NCBI GenBank assembly: GCA_964369405.1 | Contig: CAYJGB010000015.1 | Location: 1-41,339 of the forward strand | Length of the DNA: 41,339 nucleotides | From: CAYJFG01 sp964369405 | Lineage (GTDB): Bacteria; Bacillota; Clostridia; Oscillospirales; Acutalibacteraceae | Reading direction: 5' to 3' | In this document: piece after piece, positions 8,008-17,379 of the stretch | How the letters are laid out: each line of letters begins with the position of its first letter | Numbering within the stretch: the stretch's first letter is position 1 | Translations under genes and position numbers: made by a program | The notes under the pieces: generated by a model | What the model was told of the DNA's origin: nothing | What the model saw: the letters and a program-made list of their open reading frames with translations, nothing else | Databases searched by the model: none

Positions 8008-8943
8008 ATGAAAAACAGTAAAGTATTAATAACCGGAGGAACAGGTTTTATAGGACAAAGCCTAGTTAAATCTTTAGAAAAATTAGGATTTACAAATATA
8101 TCAGCCGTAGGCAAAAATGACTGCGACTTAACAGACCATAATCAAACTCAAGAATTGTTTGATAGAGAAAAACCAGAGTATGTTATACATCTTGCAGCAA
8201 AAGTTGGTGGCATTGCCGATATAAAAAAATATCCTGCCGATTATTACTATGAAAATATGTTAAAATGTATTTATGTACTAGAACAAAGCAGAACACATAA
8301 TGTTAAAAAGTTTGTAGCTATTGGAACAAACTGCTCATACCCAAATAATATTGAAGTTCCATTTAAAGAAGAAGACTTGTTTAAGGGTGAACCTCAAGAG
8401 GCTAATATTTCTTATGGAATAGTTAAAAGAGCATTTTATCAACATTTAGTAGCGTGCAAAAAACAGCACGAAATGGATTTTATATACTTAATTCCTACTA
8501 ATGCATATGGCGAAAACGACCATTTTAACGAAGATAGTGGACACGTAATACCTTCTCTTATCAAAAAGTTTAACAACGCTGTAAAAACAGACACACAAGT
8601 TACTCTGTGGGGTAGTGGAATAGCTACAAGAGAATTTATGTATATTACAGATGTATCTGATTTAATTGCAAAAGCGTTTGTAGAGTATAACGACATAAAA
8701 CCGTTAAATATAGGTACTGGTGTAGAAACATCTATAAAAGAGTTAGCAGAAAAAATAGCTAAACTTACAAATTATGATAAAGAGATAATATGGGATACTG
8801 ATAAACCAGAGGGTTATTTAAGAAAATGTTTAGACAACTCCAGAATGAAAGAACATTTAGGCGTATCAGAGTTTATATCTTTAGACGATGGACTTGAAAT
8901 GACGATAAAATGGGCGATAGATAACAACATTATAGAGGAGTGA
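8008..8943 (+). CDS. fcl: GDP-L-fucose synthase
   Basis: A 311-residue bifunctional epimerase/reductase that converts GDP-4-keto-6-deoxymannose to GDP-L-fucose with NADPH. GGTGFIG (10-16) is the nucleotide loop. The active-site residues known from the E. coli enzyme fall at the same numbers: C109, Y136, K140 and H179. E. coli S107 is replaced by Thr. With gmd directly upstream this completes a GDP-fucose branch. The stop overlaps the Shine-Dalgarno region of the next gene. No gene here is a clear fucosyltransferase, so the acceptor is unknown. Confidence 0.94.
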   Translation: MKNSKVLITGGTGFIGQSLVKSLEKLGFTNISAVGKNDCDLTDHNQTQELFDREKPEYVIHLAAKVGGIADIKKYPADYYYENMLKCIYVLEQSRTHNVKKFVAIGTNCSYPNNIEVPFKEEDLFKGEPQEANISYGIVKRAFYQHLVACKKQHEMDFIYLIPTNAYGENDHFNEDSGHVIPSLIKKFNNAVKTDTQVTLWGSGIATREFMYITDVSDLIAKAFVEYNDIKPLNIGTGVETSIKELAEKIAKLTNYDKEIIWDTDKPEGYLRKCLDNSRMKEHLGVSEFISLDDGLEMTIKWAIDNNIIEE

Positions 8944-8948
8944 TACTT

Positions 8949-10322
8949 TTGAATAGGCTAAAAAATCCAGACAACAAAACACTATATAAATTGCTTATAT
9001 CAATAGGTCTTCCTATAACATTACAAAGTATAATGCAATCTATACTACCTATGATTGACCAAGTTATGGTAGGACAGCTCGGAGAAGATAACATAGCAGC
9101 CCTTGCTGCTGGTAACAGAACATATAATATTTACTATTTTATTATGATAGCCATTACTGGTGCTACTACAATTTATGTAGTTCAGTTTTGGGGGAGTGAT
9201 AAAAAATCTAGCATACCTAAGGCGTTTAAAATACCTCTTATAATTGGATTTATTACTTTTGCTGTTTACTTATTTGTAGCATTTGTTTTCCCTACTCAAA
9301 GTGTTGCTATATTTGGTGTTGAAGATAATGATTTACTACTTGCATCACAAGTGCAAAAAATATATGCTATTAGTGCTTTGCCAGTTCTGTTTACAAACTT
9401 GTTTGCTGTTCTTTTAAGAGGCACTCAAAGGTCTAAAGTACCAATGTACTTTGGTTTAGTAAGTATTTTAGTAAACACTGCACTTAATTACTTATTCATA
9501 TTTGGTTTTGGATTTATTGAACCTATGGGTATTTTAGGAGCTGCTTTTGCTACTTTAATCGCTAGAACTATAGAAACAATAGGTTTAATTATTTACATTC
9601 TTGTTAATAAAGACCTTTCTTTTAACATTATTAAAGTATTAAGGGCTAAAATTGATAAAAGTTTTTCAAGTGCTTACTACAAAACTATGTATCCATTACT
9701 TGCTCTAAATTTACTCTTTGTTTTAGCTAGCACTTCTTACTCTGCTATCTATGGCAATATGAGCACAGATGCTCTAGCTGCATCAGCTATTATGGCTCCT
9801 GTAGAAAGCTTTACAGTAGGTTTGTTTGTTGGACTTTCTACTGCTTGTGGAATTATAATCGGCACAGAGCTTGGTAAAAAAGAATTTGAAACAGCTATAG
9901 CGTATTCCAGAAGAATTATAAAAATTGCTACTTTCTTTACACTTATTGTGTCTGGCTTAGTTATATTGTTAGCTTATCCATACACTCTAATGTACAACGT
10001 ATCAGATGCAGTTTTTCATGACTCAGTATTTTTAGTAATGGCAGCTGGTGTATTCTTAACTATTAAAGTTTTAAATATGATTGTATGTAACGGTATTATT
10101 CAAACAGGTGGCGACACAAGATATCTCTTGTTTTTAGATGTAATTGGTCCGTGGTGTATTGGTATGCCTATGGCTTTACTAGGCGCAGTAGTATTCCAAT
10201 TCCCAATTTACATAGTATATTCTATGATTACTTTAGAAGAAGTTGTAAGACTTATTCTAGGACTGAGAAAAGCATTTAAAAACGAATGGGCAACAAACAT
10301 TGTACACGATATTGAAATATAA
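8949..10322 (+). CDS. MATE-family efflux transporter
   Basis: A 457-residue membrane protein with about twelve hydrophobic segments in two similar halves, typical of MATE (multidrug and toxin extrusion) carriers driven by Na+ or H+. GLPITLQSIMQSILPMIDQVMVGQLG at the N-terminus, written in part as DQVMVGQLG, and RGTQRSKVPMYFGLVSILVN are family signatures. The start is taken as TTG 8949, because GAGGAG sits 8 bases before it; GTG 8940 lies within that site. MATE proteins belong to the same superfamily as the Wzx and MurJ lipid flippases, so a role in moving a product of this cluster is possible, but the substrate cannot be read from sequence. Confidence 0.88.
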   Translation: MNRLKNPDNKTLYKLLISIGLPITLQSIMQSILPMIDQVMVGQLGEDNIAALAAGNRTYNIYYFIMIAITGATTIYVVQFWGSDKKSSIPKAFKIPLIIGFITFAVYLFVAFVFPTQSVAIFGVEDNDLLLASQVQKIYAISALPVLFTNLFAVLLRGTQRSKVPMYFGLVSILVNTALNYLFIFGFGFIEPMGILGAAFATLIARTIETIGLIIYILVNKDLSFNIIKVLRAKIDKSFSSAYYKTMYPLLALNLLFVLASTSYSAIYGNMSTDALAASAIMAPVESFTVGLFVGLSTACGIIIGTELGKKEFETAIAYSRRIIKIATFFTLIVSGLVILLAYPYTLMYNVSDAVFHDSVFLVMAAGVFLTIKVLNMIVCNGIIQTGGDTRYLLFLDVIGPWCIGMPMALLGAVVFQFPIYIVYSMITLEEVVRLILGLRKAFKNEWATNIVHDIEI

Positions 10323-10361
10323 ATATAAAAAGTGAAGAAATAAAAATTTGAGGTGAAAATT

Positions 10362-12554
10362 ATGAATAATAACTACACATTTATAACAGATAACAAAATT
10401 AAAATAGAGGCATATTTAACAAGCGACAACTATTTAAGAATTAAATGCATGATAGATGGCGAAAACATAACAGAAAATCCTTTTAAAATTGATAAAGCCC
10501 CACAAAATGATGCACCTTTTAAAACAGTAGAAAAAGCATCAATAGGGCAGTTTATTATTCGTAAGGAAGATAGAGGTTATACTCTTTTTGATAGTAAAGA
10601 GAATAAAATTTATACATCTCAAATTGAAATTTCTTATGACAAAGATGGTAAATTTGTTCCTATAGAAACAAAGTGGGACAGAGTAGGGCTTGTTCAAGAG
10701 TTGCTAGAAACTCGTACATACTATGGCAAGTATAAATTTATGGGTATGGGAGAAGCGGCAAATACTATCCACTTAAATAATAATAGTTATACCTTTTATC
10801 ACGAGGCAGACTTAGGAAATCAAGCTAAAATATTTATACCTTTTTACTTTTCTAATACAGGGTTTGCAACTTACTACAATGTAAACGGCAGAGATACAAT
10901 GACTTTTACAGATAAAGAAGATAATACAGTAGTGAATTTTGTAACAAAACAACTGTACTTTGACTCTTATATGTACATGGAAAGCACACCAAAAGAAATT
11001 GTTTCAAGATTTTATGAGTTTTCAAATTCAAAATCTCTTATGCCAAAATGGACTTATGGTTATATGCAATCTAAATTTGGTTACGAAACACAAGAGGAAA
11101 TTTTTGAACTTTTAAAACAAATTGATGAACATAAAATAGAAGTAAGTGCTATAGTAATAGATTTACACTGGTATAAAAGAATGGGAGATTTAGACTGGAA
11201 TACAGATAATTTCCCTGACCATAAAAAAATGTGTGAGGAACTTAAAAAGAGAAATATAAAACTACTTACAATATCTCAACCATTTTATACAAACGGTTGT
11301 AAAAACTATAAAGAGTTTGAAGAAAACAAGTTATTTGTTCAAAGAACTAAAGAAGCGACTAGACCACATACAGTTGTGTGGGGTGACTGGTGGTGCAGAG
11401 ATGATTTATATGGTTCTGTAATAAACCCTATAGCTCCAAAAGCACAACAAATCTTAGGCGAAAAATATGTCGAGATGAAAAGCAAAGGTATAGACGGCTT
11501 TTGGCTAGATTTAGGAGAACCAGAAAATGTACCACCTCAAGCATATTTTAACCAGTATACAGAAGAAGAATTTCATCTACATTTTGCTGATGAATGGATA
11601 AAAATCATACACTCTGCTACTAAAAAAGCTTATAAAGATTACAGAACATTTATACTTAGCAGATGTGGTTACACAGGTACACCTAAATATAATATGGCTA
11701 TATGGTCAGGGGACAGCTCAGCAACATTTACAAACTTAAAAAGACAAGTGATGATTGGTGTAAACTCTGGTATTACAGGTTATTCTAACTGGGGTAGCGA
11801 TGCAGGTGGATTTTTAAGTCAGCTAAAATTACCTAATGAAGAAGTATATACAAGATGGATGCAATTTTCTTTATTTACTCCAATGTTCAGAACTCATGGT
11901 AAAAAAACACCTAGAGAACCATGGTGTTATGGTGGAAATACTACAGATATATGTGTAGATTTAGTCAATAGAAGAAATAACCTATTACCATACATCTATA
12001 GCAGTTCTTATCAAACATATAAAAATGGTATTCCTATTATGAGAGCATTATATATGGAAAATCCAGAAGACGATAATTGTTTTGATATAGATGATGAGTT
12101 TTTCTTTGGTGATAATATATTAGTAGCACCAATACTTGAAAGTATGGAAGAAAACAAAACTAAAGAGGTGTATCTACCAAAAGGTTTATGGTATGATTTT
12201 TACGATTTAAAACCTTTGCAAGGTGGAAAAATAAAAGTAGATGTTACAATAGAAAAAATACCTACATATATTAAAGCAGGTACAATAACTGTAACACATA
12301 AAGAAATAATAGTAGCTCAGTCAGAAAACAATAACAACAAAGAGGCTGTATGGTATATTGATGACGGAGAAACTAACAACTACTTAAAAGGTGAATTTGA
12401 AGAGATAATTTTAAAATTAGATAATAGCACATTAAAAATAAATAACGTTAAAACAGAAAAAACAGTAAACATCAAATTTGTAAAAACTGATGGTACTATT
12501 ACTTTACTAAAAGACGTTTTATTAAAAACAGGTCAAAATACTATAGAATTATAA
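10362..12554 (+). CDS. Glycoside hydrolase family 31 (alpha-glucosidase/alpha-xylosidase type)
   Basis: A 730-residue retaining glycosidase. An N-terminal beta-sandwich (to about 220) precedes the TIM barrel. GFWLDLGEPE contains the expected nucleophile, Asp at about 383, and IWSGDSSATF the acid/base, Asp at about 451. TPMFRTHGKKTPREPW is a typical GH31 loop. There is no signal peptide, so it acts in the cytoplasm, perhaps on imported or recycled oligosaccharides. GH31 includes alpha-glucosidases, alpha-xylosidases and sulfoquinovosidases; I cannot choose among them. ATG 10362 is preferred over GTG 10353, which is part of the GAGGTG ribosome site. Its presence between GDP-sugar genes is unusual. 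Confidence 0.88.
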   Translation: MNNNYTFITDNKIKIEAYLTSDNYLRIKCMIDGENITENPFKIDKAPQNDAPFKTVEKASIGQFIIRKEDRGYTLFDSKENKIYTSQIEISYDKDGKFVPIETKWDRVGLVQELLETRTYYGKYKFMGMGEAANTIHLNNNSYTFYHEADLGNQAKIFIPFYFSNTGFATYYNVNGRDTMTFTDKEDNTVVNFVTKQLYFDSYMYMESTPKEIVSRFYEFSNSKSLMPKWTYGYMQSKFGYETQEEIFELLKQIDEHKIEVSAIVIDLHWYKRMGDLDWNTDNFPDHKKMCEELKKRNIKLLTISQPFYTNGCKNYKEFEENKLFVQRTKEATRPHTVVWGDWWCRDDLYGSVINPIAPKAQQILGEKYVEMKSKGIDGFWLDLGEPENVPPQAYFNQYTEEEFHLHFADEWIKIIHSATKKAYKDYRTFILSRCGYTGTPKYNMAIWSGDSSATFTNLKRQVMIGVNSGITGYSNWGSDAGGFLSQLKLPNEEVYTRWMQFSLFTPMFRTHGKKTPREPWCYGGNTTDICVDLVNRRNNLLPYIYSSSYQTYKNGIPIMRALYMENPEDDNCFDIDDEFFFGDNILVAPILESMEENKTKEVYLPKGLWYDFYDLKPLQGGKIKVDVTIEKIPTYIKAGTITVTHKEIIVAQSENNNNKEAVWYIDDGETNNYLKGEFEEIILKLDNSTLKINNVKTEKTVNIKFVKTDGTITLLKDVLLKTGQNTIEL

Positions 12555-12568
12555 TGGAGGAATAAAAA

Positions 12569-13738
12569 ATGTTTAATATTAGTTTATCAGAACCTAACTT
12601 ACGTGGAAACGAAGTAAAATATGCTACAGAAGCTATAGAGAGCCAATGGGTATCAATAACAGGTCCTTTTGTAGGACAATTTCAAAAAGTTGTAGAAGAT
12701 TATATACACGCTCCAAATGCTATACCTTTTCAAAATGCTACATCAGCACTTCATATGGCACTTATCATTAACGAAATTAATAGCACTCACGAGGTTATTG
12801 CATCAACATTAACTTTTATAGCATCAGTAAACTGTATTAAATATGTTAATGCTACTCCAGTTTTTATGGATTGTGATGAATACGGTAGTATGGATATGCA
12901 AAAACTTGAAAAGTTTTGTAAAAATGAGTGTACTTTAACTAGTGATGGTTTAGTAAATAATAAAACTAATAAAATAATTAAAGCTGTATTAGTTACTCAT
13001 GTTTTTGGTAATATGGCAAATATGGAGGATTTAATTCCAATAGCAGAAAAATACAAATTAACTATTATTGAGGACTCTGCTCAAAGTTTAGGCACATACT
13101 ACACAGACGGAAAATATAAAGGTAAATTTGCAGGAACTTTTGGCGAATGTGGAGTATATTCATATAACTCAAATAAAATAATTACTTGTGGCAGTGGTGG
13201 CACATTAGTAGTTAAAGATAAAGAAAAGGCAGATAAAGTAGTTTACTTAAGCACTCAAGCTAAAGACGATGGATTAAGATATAAGCATAACAATGTAGGA
13301 TACAACTACTTAATGAATAATATTCAAGCAGGTGTTGGAATTGCTCAAATGGAACAACTCGAAACTTTTATAAAGACAAAAGAAGAAAACTATATGTTAT
13401 ATAAAGAACTTTTAGAAGATGTAAAAGGAATTACATTATTACCGTTTTTACCAAACTGTAGACCAAACTACTGGTTTTATTCAATACTAGTAGATGAAGA
13501 AAGCTATGGAATGTCAAGAGATGAATTAATGGACGTTTTAGCAGATAATAAAATACAAACTAGACCAGTATGGGGATTAGTACATTTACAAAAACCATAT
13601 GAAGATTGTCAAAGTTATGATTTAGAAAAATCATTAGAATACGGTAAAACACTTTTAAATATCCCTTGTGGTAGCACACTTACTAAAGAACAAGTAAGAA
13701 CAGTAGTAGAAACAATTATAAAAGAAAGACGTGTATAA
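12569..13738 (+). CDS. DegT/DnrJ/EryC1 (LegC/perosamine synthase-like) sugar aminotransferase
   Basis: A 389-residue PLP enzyme of the family that aminates keto-sugar nucleotides. The PLP lysine is K203 in YSYNSNKIITCGSGG, and D169 in IIEDSAQSLG would hold the pyridine nitrogen. The N-terminal SLSEPNLRGNEVKYATEAIE resembles LegC-type aminotransferases of legionaminic acid pathways. No other legionaminic acid gene is present. The keto-sugar made next door by Gmd is the substrate of GDP-perosamine synthases in the same superfamily. I therefore infer a GDP-4-keto-6-deoxymannose 4-aminotransferase as the likeliest local role, with a LegC reaction as the alternative. GGAGG lies 7 bases before the ATG. 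Confidence 0.85.
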   Translation: MFNISLSEPNLRGNEVKYATEAIESQWVSITGPFVGQFQKVVEDYIHAPNAIPFQNATSALHMALIINEINSTHEVIASTLTFIASVNCIKYVNATPVFMDCDEYGSMDMQKLEKFCKNECTLTSDGLVNNKTNKIIKAVLVTHVFGNMANMEDLIPIAEKYKLTIIEDSAQSLGTYYTDGKYKGKFAGTFGECGVYSYNSNKIITCGSGGTLVVKDKEKADKVVYLSTQAKDDGLRYKHNNVGYNYLMNNIQAGVGIAQMEQLETFIKTKEENYMLYKELLEDVKGITLLPFLPNCRPNYWFYSILVDEESYGMSRDELMDVLADNKIQTRPVWGLVHLQKPYEDCQSYDLEKSLEYGKTLLNIPCGSTLTKEQVRTVVETIIKERRV

Positions 13739-13739
13739 T

Positions 13740-14867
13740 ATGAAAAAATATGAAATCGCTTATTATGTGTCATCTCATGGGTTCGGACATCTTACAAGAA
13801 GTCTTGCGTTGATGGAATATATTTTAGAAACAACAAAATATAATATATATATTTGTTCAGGAGAAAGACAAATTGAGTTTGCTAAAATTTATTTAAGTAA
13901 ATATATAAGTAGAATAAAATTATCACAAGTGACTACTGACATTGGTCTTATTAACAAAGTTAACAGTTTAGATGTAGATGTAGAGTCTACTAACGAGGCA
14001 GTTAGTAGAATGCTTAACCATTATGATGACTTTGCAACGCAAGAGGCACAAGTGTTAGAATTATTAAATGTAAGACTTGTAATATCAGATGTATCTGCGT
14101 TTGCTTGCTTAGTAGCAAAGAAGATAAATGTAAGAGTTTTAGAAATAGGAAACTTTACTTGGGTTGACCAATATATAAGTATAGGTGCTGACCCTGAAAT
14201 TATAGAACAGATGAAAAAACTATATAGTTATTGTAGTGATTTTATAGCATACGATTTATCGCTTGACTTTGTCGGTGCTAGAGAGGATACAGTTTTAAGA
14301 AGTGATTATATTGTATCAAGACCAATAGTAGATAAAAGAGTAAGTGACATAAAGGAAAAGTTTAAAACCAAATACTATAAAAAAACAGGTAAACTATGCG
14401 AGAATATATTATATTTAAGTTTAGGAAAATCTGCTCAGTTACCTAAAGTTCATCTAACTAATTTTGAGGGTATAGTGTTTTATACAGAGGGAATTGTATT
14501 TAATGAGTTTATATACCCTAGAATACTTTTTGTAAAACTGCCTCATGAGATAAAAGATAGTCAATCTTTTGTGGCAGCTGCTGACTTAGTTATTGGTAAA
14601 GCCGGCTGGAGCACTGCTGCAGAAGGTGTCGTAGCTCATACTAAAACGTTACTGATTGAAAGACCTGATGTTGATGATGATACTAATACTATCAACTGCT
14701 TAAAAGAGAAAAAAATCGCATCAAGCATTACTATAGAAGAAGTAATAAACTTAGATTATAAGAAAATGTATGATAGAGCTACAAAAGAAATAGATATGGA
14801 AAAATTAAATCGAGTTCAAAACGATACACAAGAAGTGTGCGATAAAATATTATCTTATTTAGATTAA
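13740..14867 (+). CDS. GT-B fold glycosyltransferase-like protein (arabinokinase N-domain type)
   Basis: A 375-residue soluble protein with a two-domain GT-B layout. The N-terminal loop YVSSHGFGHLTRS (residues 10-22) is like the first loop of MurG-type transferases and of the N-terminal domain of plant L-arabinokinase. The C-terminal half has GKAGWSTAAEGV (about 285-296), the nucleotide-sugar side of the fold, and an acidic patch DVDDDTNT. There are no membrane helices. Donor and acceptor are unknown; a GDP-sugar donor would fit the operon. ATG 13740 starts one base after the upstream stop. GTG 13731 in the same frame would overlap it. I am sure of the fold, less sure of transferase activity. 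Confidence 0.65.
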   Translation: MKKYEIAYYVSSHGFGHLTRSLALMEYILETTKYNIYICSGERQIEFAKIYLSKYISRIKLSQVTTDIGLINKVNSLDVDVESTNEAVSRMLNHYDDFATQEAQVLELLNVRLVISDVSAFACLVAKKINVRVLEIGNFTWVDQYISIGADPEIIEQMKKLYSYCSDFIAYDLSLDFVGAREDTVLRSDYIVSRPIVDKRVSDIKEKFKTKYYKKTGKLCENILYLSLGKSAQLPKVHLTNFEGIVFYTEGIVFNEFIYPRILFVKLPHEIKDSQSFVAAADLVIGKAGWSTAAEGVVAHTKTLLIERPDVDDDTNTINCLKEKKIASSITIEEVINLDYKKMYDRATKEIDMEKLNRVQNDTQEVCDKILSYLD

Positions 14868-14914
14868 AATATAAAAAATAAAACGGGAAAAATATATATA
14901 AGAAGGTGTCATAT

Positions 14915-15976
14915 ATGAAAGTTATAATTTTAGCAGGTGGAAAGGGAAGTAGACTGTGGCCACTATCAGAGGAAGATTGCCCAAAACAATTCGTAACAGA
15001 TTTACCAGATAATAATAGATATTCTTTATTCCAAATGGCTTACTTTAGAGCGCTTAGACTTGCAGATTATAAAGACATATTTGTGGTATCTAACAAAAGG
15101 TATGAAAATATAATAAAAGACCAATTGGAGTTTTTGAAAATAGATTTAATAGAAGAAAATCTAATATTTGAAGAACAAGGAAAAAACACTTTGCCAGCGA
15201 TTCTTTACGGTATAAAAATGGCTTGTAAAGAGGAAGAAGATAATGTAGCTGTGTTTTCATCAGACCACAAAATTAATGATGAATATGCATTATCAAAAAT
15301 AATTGAGCTTACATCAAAAGTGATGAAAGATAAAATTGTTACATTTGGAATGGTTCCAACTAATCCTAGTACAGAGTATGGATATGTTGAGCCAGGCGAG
15401 AAATTTTGTAACGGATATGAAGTTAAGCATTTTATAGAAAAACCAGATTTAAAACACGCAAAAAAATATTTGAAAAAACACTACTTATGGAATAGTGGAA
15501 TGTTTTTATTAGACTCTAAAAAGTTTAAAGAAGAGTGTAAAAAATACACACCAGAAATATATGACGCAATAATGAATCATAATACTCTTCATGATTGCTA
15601 TAGTGCTATAGAAGAGGGTACATCTATAGACTATGGAATACTAGAAAAAACAGATTGTGCAGCAGTAGTACCAGCAAACGTTGGTTGGAGCGACTTAGGA
15701 GGCTTTGATGCTTTCTATGGAGCTTTTGACGGCGACGAAAATATGAACTTATGTAAACAAGATTTAATATCATTAAACAGCACAAACAATTTAGTAATGG
15801 CACAACATACTACAAAAGTAGTGTTGATTGATGTTGAGGATATTATAGCTATTGAGAGAAATGGTGTATTACTATTGTGTAAAAAAGATAAATCGTATAA
15901 AATAAAAGAAGTAGTAGAGCTTCAAGAGCATGAAAAACAAGAGATTGATATACTTCAAGAACATAGAATTATATAA
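14915..15976 (+). CDS. manC: Mannose-1-phosphate guanylyltransferase
   Basis: A 353-residue nucleotidyltransferase that makes GDP-mannose from mannose 1-phosphate and GTP. VIILAGGKGSRLWPLSEEDCPKQF at the N-terminus, seen here as AGGKGSRLWPLS, is the nucleotide-binding signature. FSSDHKI, GYVEPGE, FIEKPDL and WNSGMFLL match the ManC family. It lacks the C-terminal phosphomannose isomerase cupin of long bifunctional enzymes, so mannose 6-phosphate must come from a separate isomerase outside the window. It is the last gene of the operon although it acts near the start of the pathway. ATG 14915 follows AGAAGG by 8 bases; GTG 14906 overlaps that site. Confidence 0.92.
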   Translation: MKVIILAGGKGSRLWPLSEEDCPKQFVTDLPDNNRYSLFQMAYFRALRLADYKDIFVVSNKRYENIIKDQLEFLKIDLIEENLIFEEQGKNTLPAILYGIKMACKEEEDNVAVFSSDHKINDEYALSKIIELTSKVMKDKIVTFGMVPTNPSTEYGYVEPGEKFCNGYEVKHFIEKPDLKHAKKYLKKHYLWNSGMFLLDSKKFKEECKKYTPEIYDAIMNHNTLHDCYSAIEEGTSIDYGILEKTDCAAVVPANVGWSDLGGFDAFYGAFDGDENMNLCKQDLISLNSTNNLVMAQHTTKVVLIDVEDIIAIERNGVLLLCKKDKSYKIKEVVELQEHEKQEIDILQEHRII

Positions 15977-16008
15977 TACTATAATTTGATTTTTATAAAT
16001 AAAATATC

Positions 16009-16090
16009 AAGGTTGTTGCATGAGTGTAGGTTTTTAATTTATTTAAATATATTTAAAAGGCTAAATACAACAACCTTAGTATTTTTACGT
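16009..16090 (+). terminator. Probable terminator after manC
   Basis: AAGGTTGTTG (16009-16018) pairs with CAACAACCTT (16068-16077), enclosing a 49-base loop with its own AT-rich hairpin. AGTATTTTT follows. The long loop makes it less typical, but it marks the only plausible end of the GDP-sugar operon. Confidence 0.55.
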
Positions 16091-16120
16091 CTGTTATAAT
16101 GAGTAAAAGGAGGGATAAGG

Positions 16121-17305
16121 TTGGGTAATAATTACAAAAAAACAATTACAGCTAGTTTTTTAGGGTGTATAACTCAAGCGATTATAGTAAATTTTGCACC
16201 TTTAATGTATATGCATTTTAGAAGTACTTTAGGAGTAGAAGTATACGAAATAACATTGCTTATAGTTGTTATATTTGGTATTCAGTTGATTACAGACATA
16301 GTGGCATCTAAATATGTTGTGAAAATAGGTTACAGAAAATGCATAGTATCAGCACATCTGTTATGTGCAGTAGGATTTATTTTAATGACTATCTTACCTT
16401 ATGCTATGGACGGATTTATTGGACTTTTAATATCTGCAATAATATATGGTGTTGGTGCAGGTCTTTTAGAGGTTATGTTAAGTCCGATTGTTGAATCTTG
16501 TCCGACTAAAAACAAAGCGTCAATTATGAGCTTTTTACACTCTTTTTATTGTTGGGGTGTAGTTGCAACTATACTGATTTCTACATTGTTTTTTTTATTG
16601 TTTGATATAAATAATTGGAAATATTTAGTTTACTTTTTTGCATTAGTTCCAATAGCAAATGCAATATTGTTTTCAAAAGTACCTCTCTATCAAGTGGATA
16701 GCGAAGATAGTCATAAATCTGCTTTTAAAAATTTATTTATCCAAAAACCATTTTGGATTATGTTAATTATTATGGTTTGTGCTGGAGCAAGTGAACAAGC
16801 TATTAGTCAGTGGGCATCTACTGCTGCTGAAACTAGTATGAATGTTAGCAAAACTTTCGGTGACTTAATTGGTGTTTGCGGTTTTGCTAGTATGATGGGA
16901 CTTTCAAGACTTTTTTATGCTAAATTTGCAAATAAAATATCGCTAAGAAAAGCAATTTTTTCTAGTGCAATTCTTTGTTTAATTAGCTTCTTGCTCATTG
17001 GATTATCAAATAATAATATTTTAGGTTTAGTAGGTTATGGGTTAGCAGGTTTATCTATTGGACTTTTTTGGCCAGGTACATTTTCGCTATCATCAAAAAT
17101 AATTTTAAATGGTGGAACAGCTATGTTTGGTATGCTTGCCTTGGCAGGTGATATCGGTTGTATAGTTGGACCGGCTATAGTAGGTGGTGTGGCTGGGGCA
17201 TTTAACAGCGACTTTAAACTTGGAATACTACTAACAACATTTTTCCCACTGACAATGATTGTTGCAATCTTGATACATAAATTCAAATTAAACAAAAAAA
17301 CATAA
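16121..17305 (+). CDS. Major facilitator superfamily permease
   Basis: A 394-residue carrier with about twelve hydrophobic segments. The loop between segments 2 and 3, SKYVVKIGYRK, is a variant of the MFS signature. GLFWPGTFSLSSKII in the second half and the central FKNLFIQKPFW linker are typical of sugar- and FHS-like MFS carriers in Firmicutes. The substrate is unknown. A TTG start is used, supported by the strong AAAGGAGGG site 6-7 bases upstream. TATAAT at 16095-16100 may be its own -10 box but lacks a clear -35. It follows the terminator of the GDP-sugar operon, so a link to that pathway is only positional. Confidence 0.82.
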   Translation: MGNNYKKTITASFLGCITQAIIVNFAPLMYMHFRSTLGVEVYEITLLIVVIFGIQLITDIVASKYVVKIGYRKCIVSAHLLCAVGFILMTILPYAMDGFIGLLISAIIYGVGAGLLEVMLSPIVESCPTKNKASIMSFLHSFYCWGVVATILISTLFFLLFDINNWKYLVYFFALVPIANAILFSKVPLYQVDSEDSHKSAFKNLFIQKPFWIMLIIMVCAGASEQAISQWASTAAETSMNVSKTFGDLIGVCGFASMMGLSRLFYAKFANKISLRKAIFSSAILCLISFLLIGLSNNNILGLVGYGLAGLSIGLFWPGTFSLSSKIILNGGTAMFGMLALAGDIGCIVGPAIVGGVAGAFNSDFKLGILLTTFFPLTMIVAILIHKFKLNKKT

Positions 17306-17322
17306 AGCTTTCCTAAAAACAA

Positions 17323-17351
17323 TTGAAGTTTACGTTTTTTTGTAGTATAAT
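17323..17351 (+). promoter_or_regulatory. Sigma-A promoter for the clostripain-family gene
   Basis: TTGAAG (17323-17328) and a perfect TATAAT (17346-17351) with a 17-bp spacer. Transcription should start near 17358, 22 bases before the ATG. Confidence 0.7.
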
Positions 17352-17379
17352 CTTACTAATATAATTTGGAGGGATAAAT

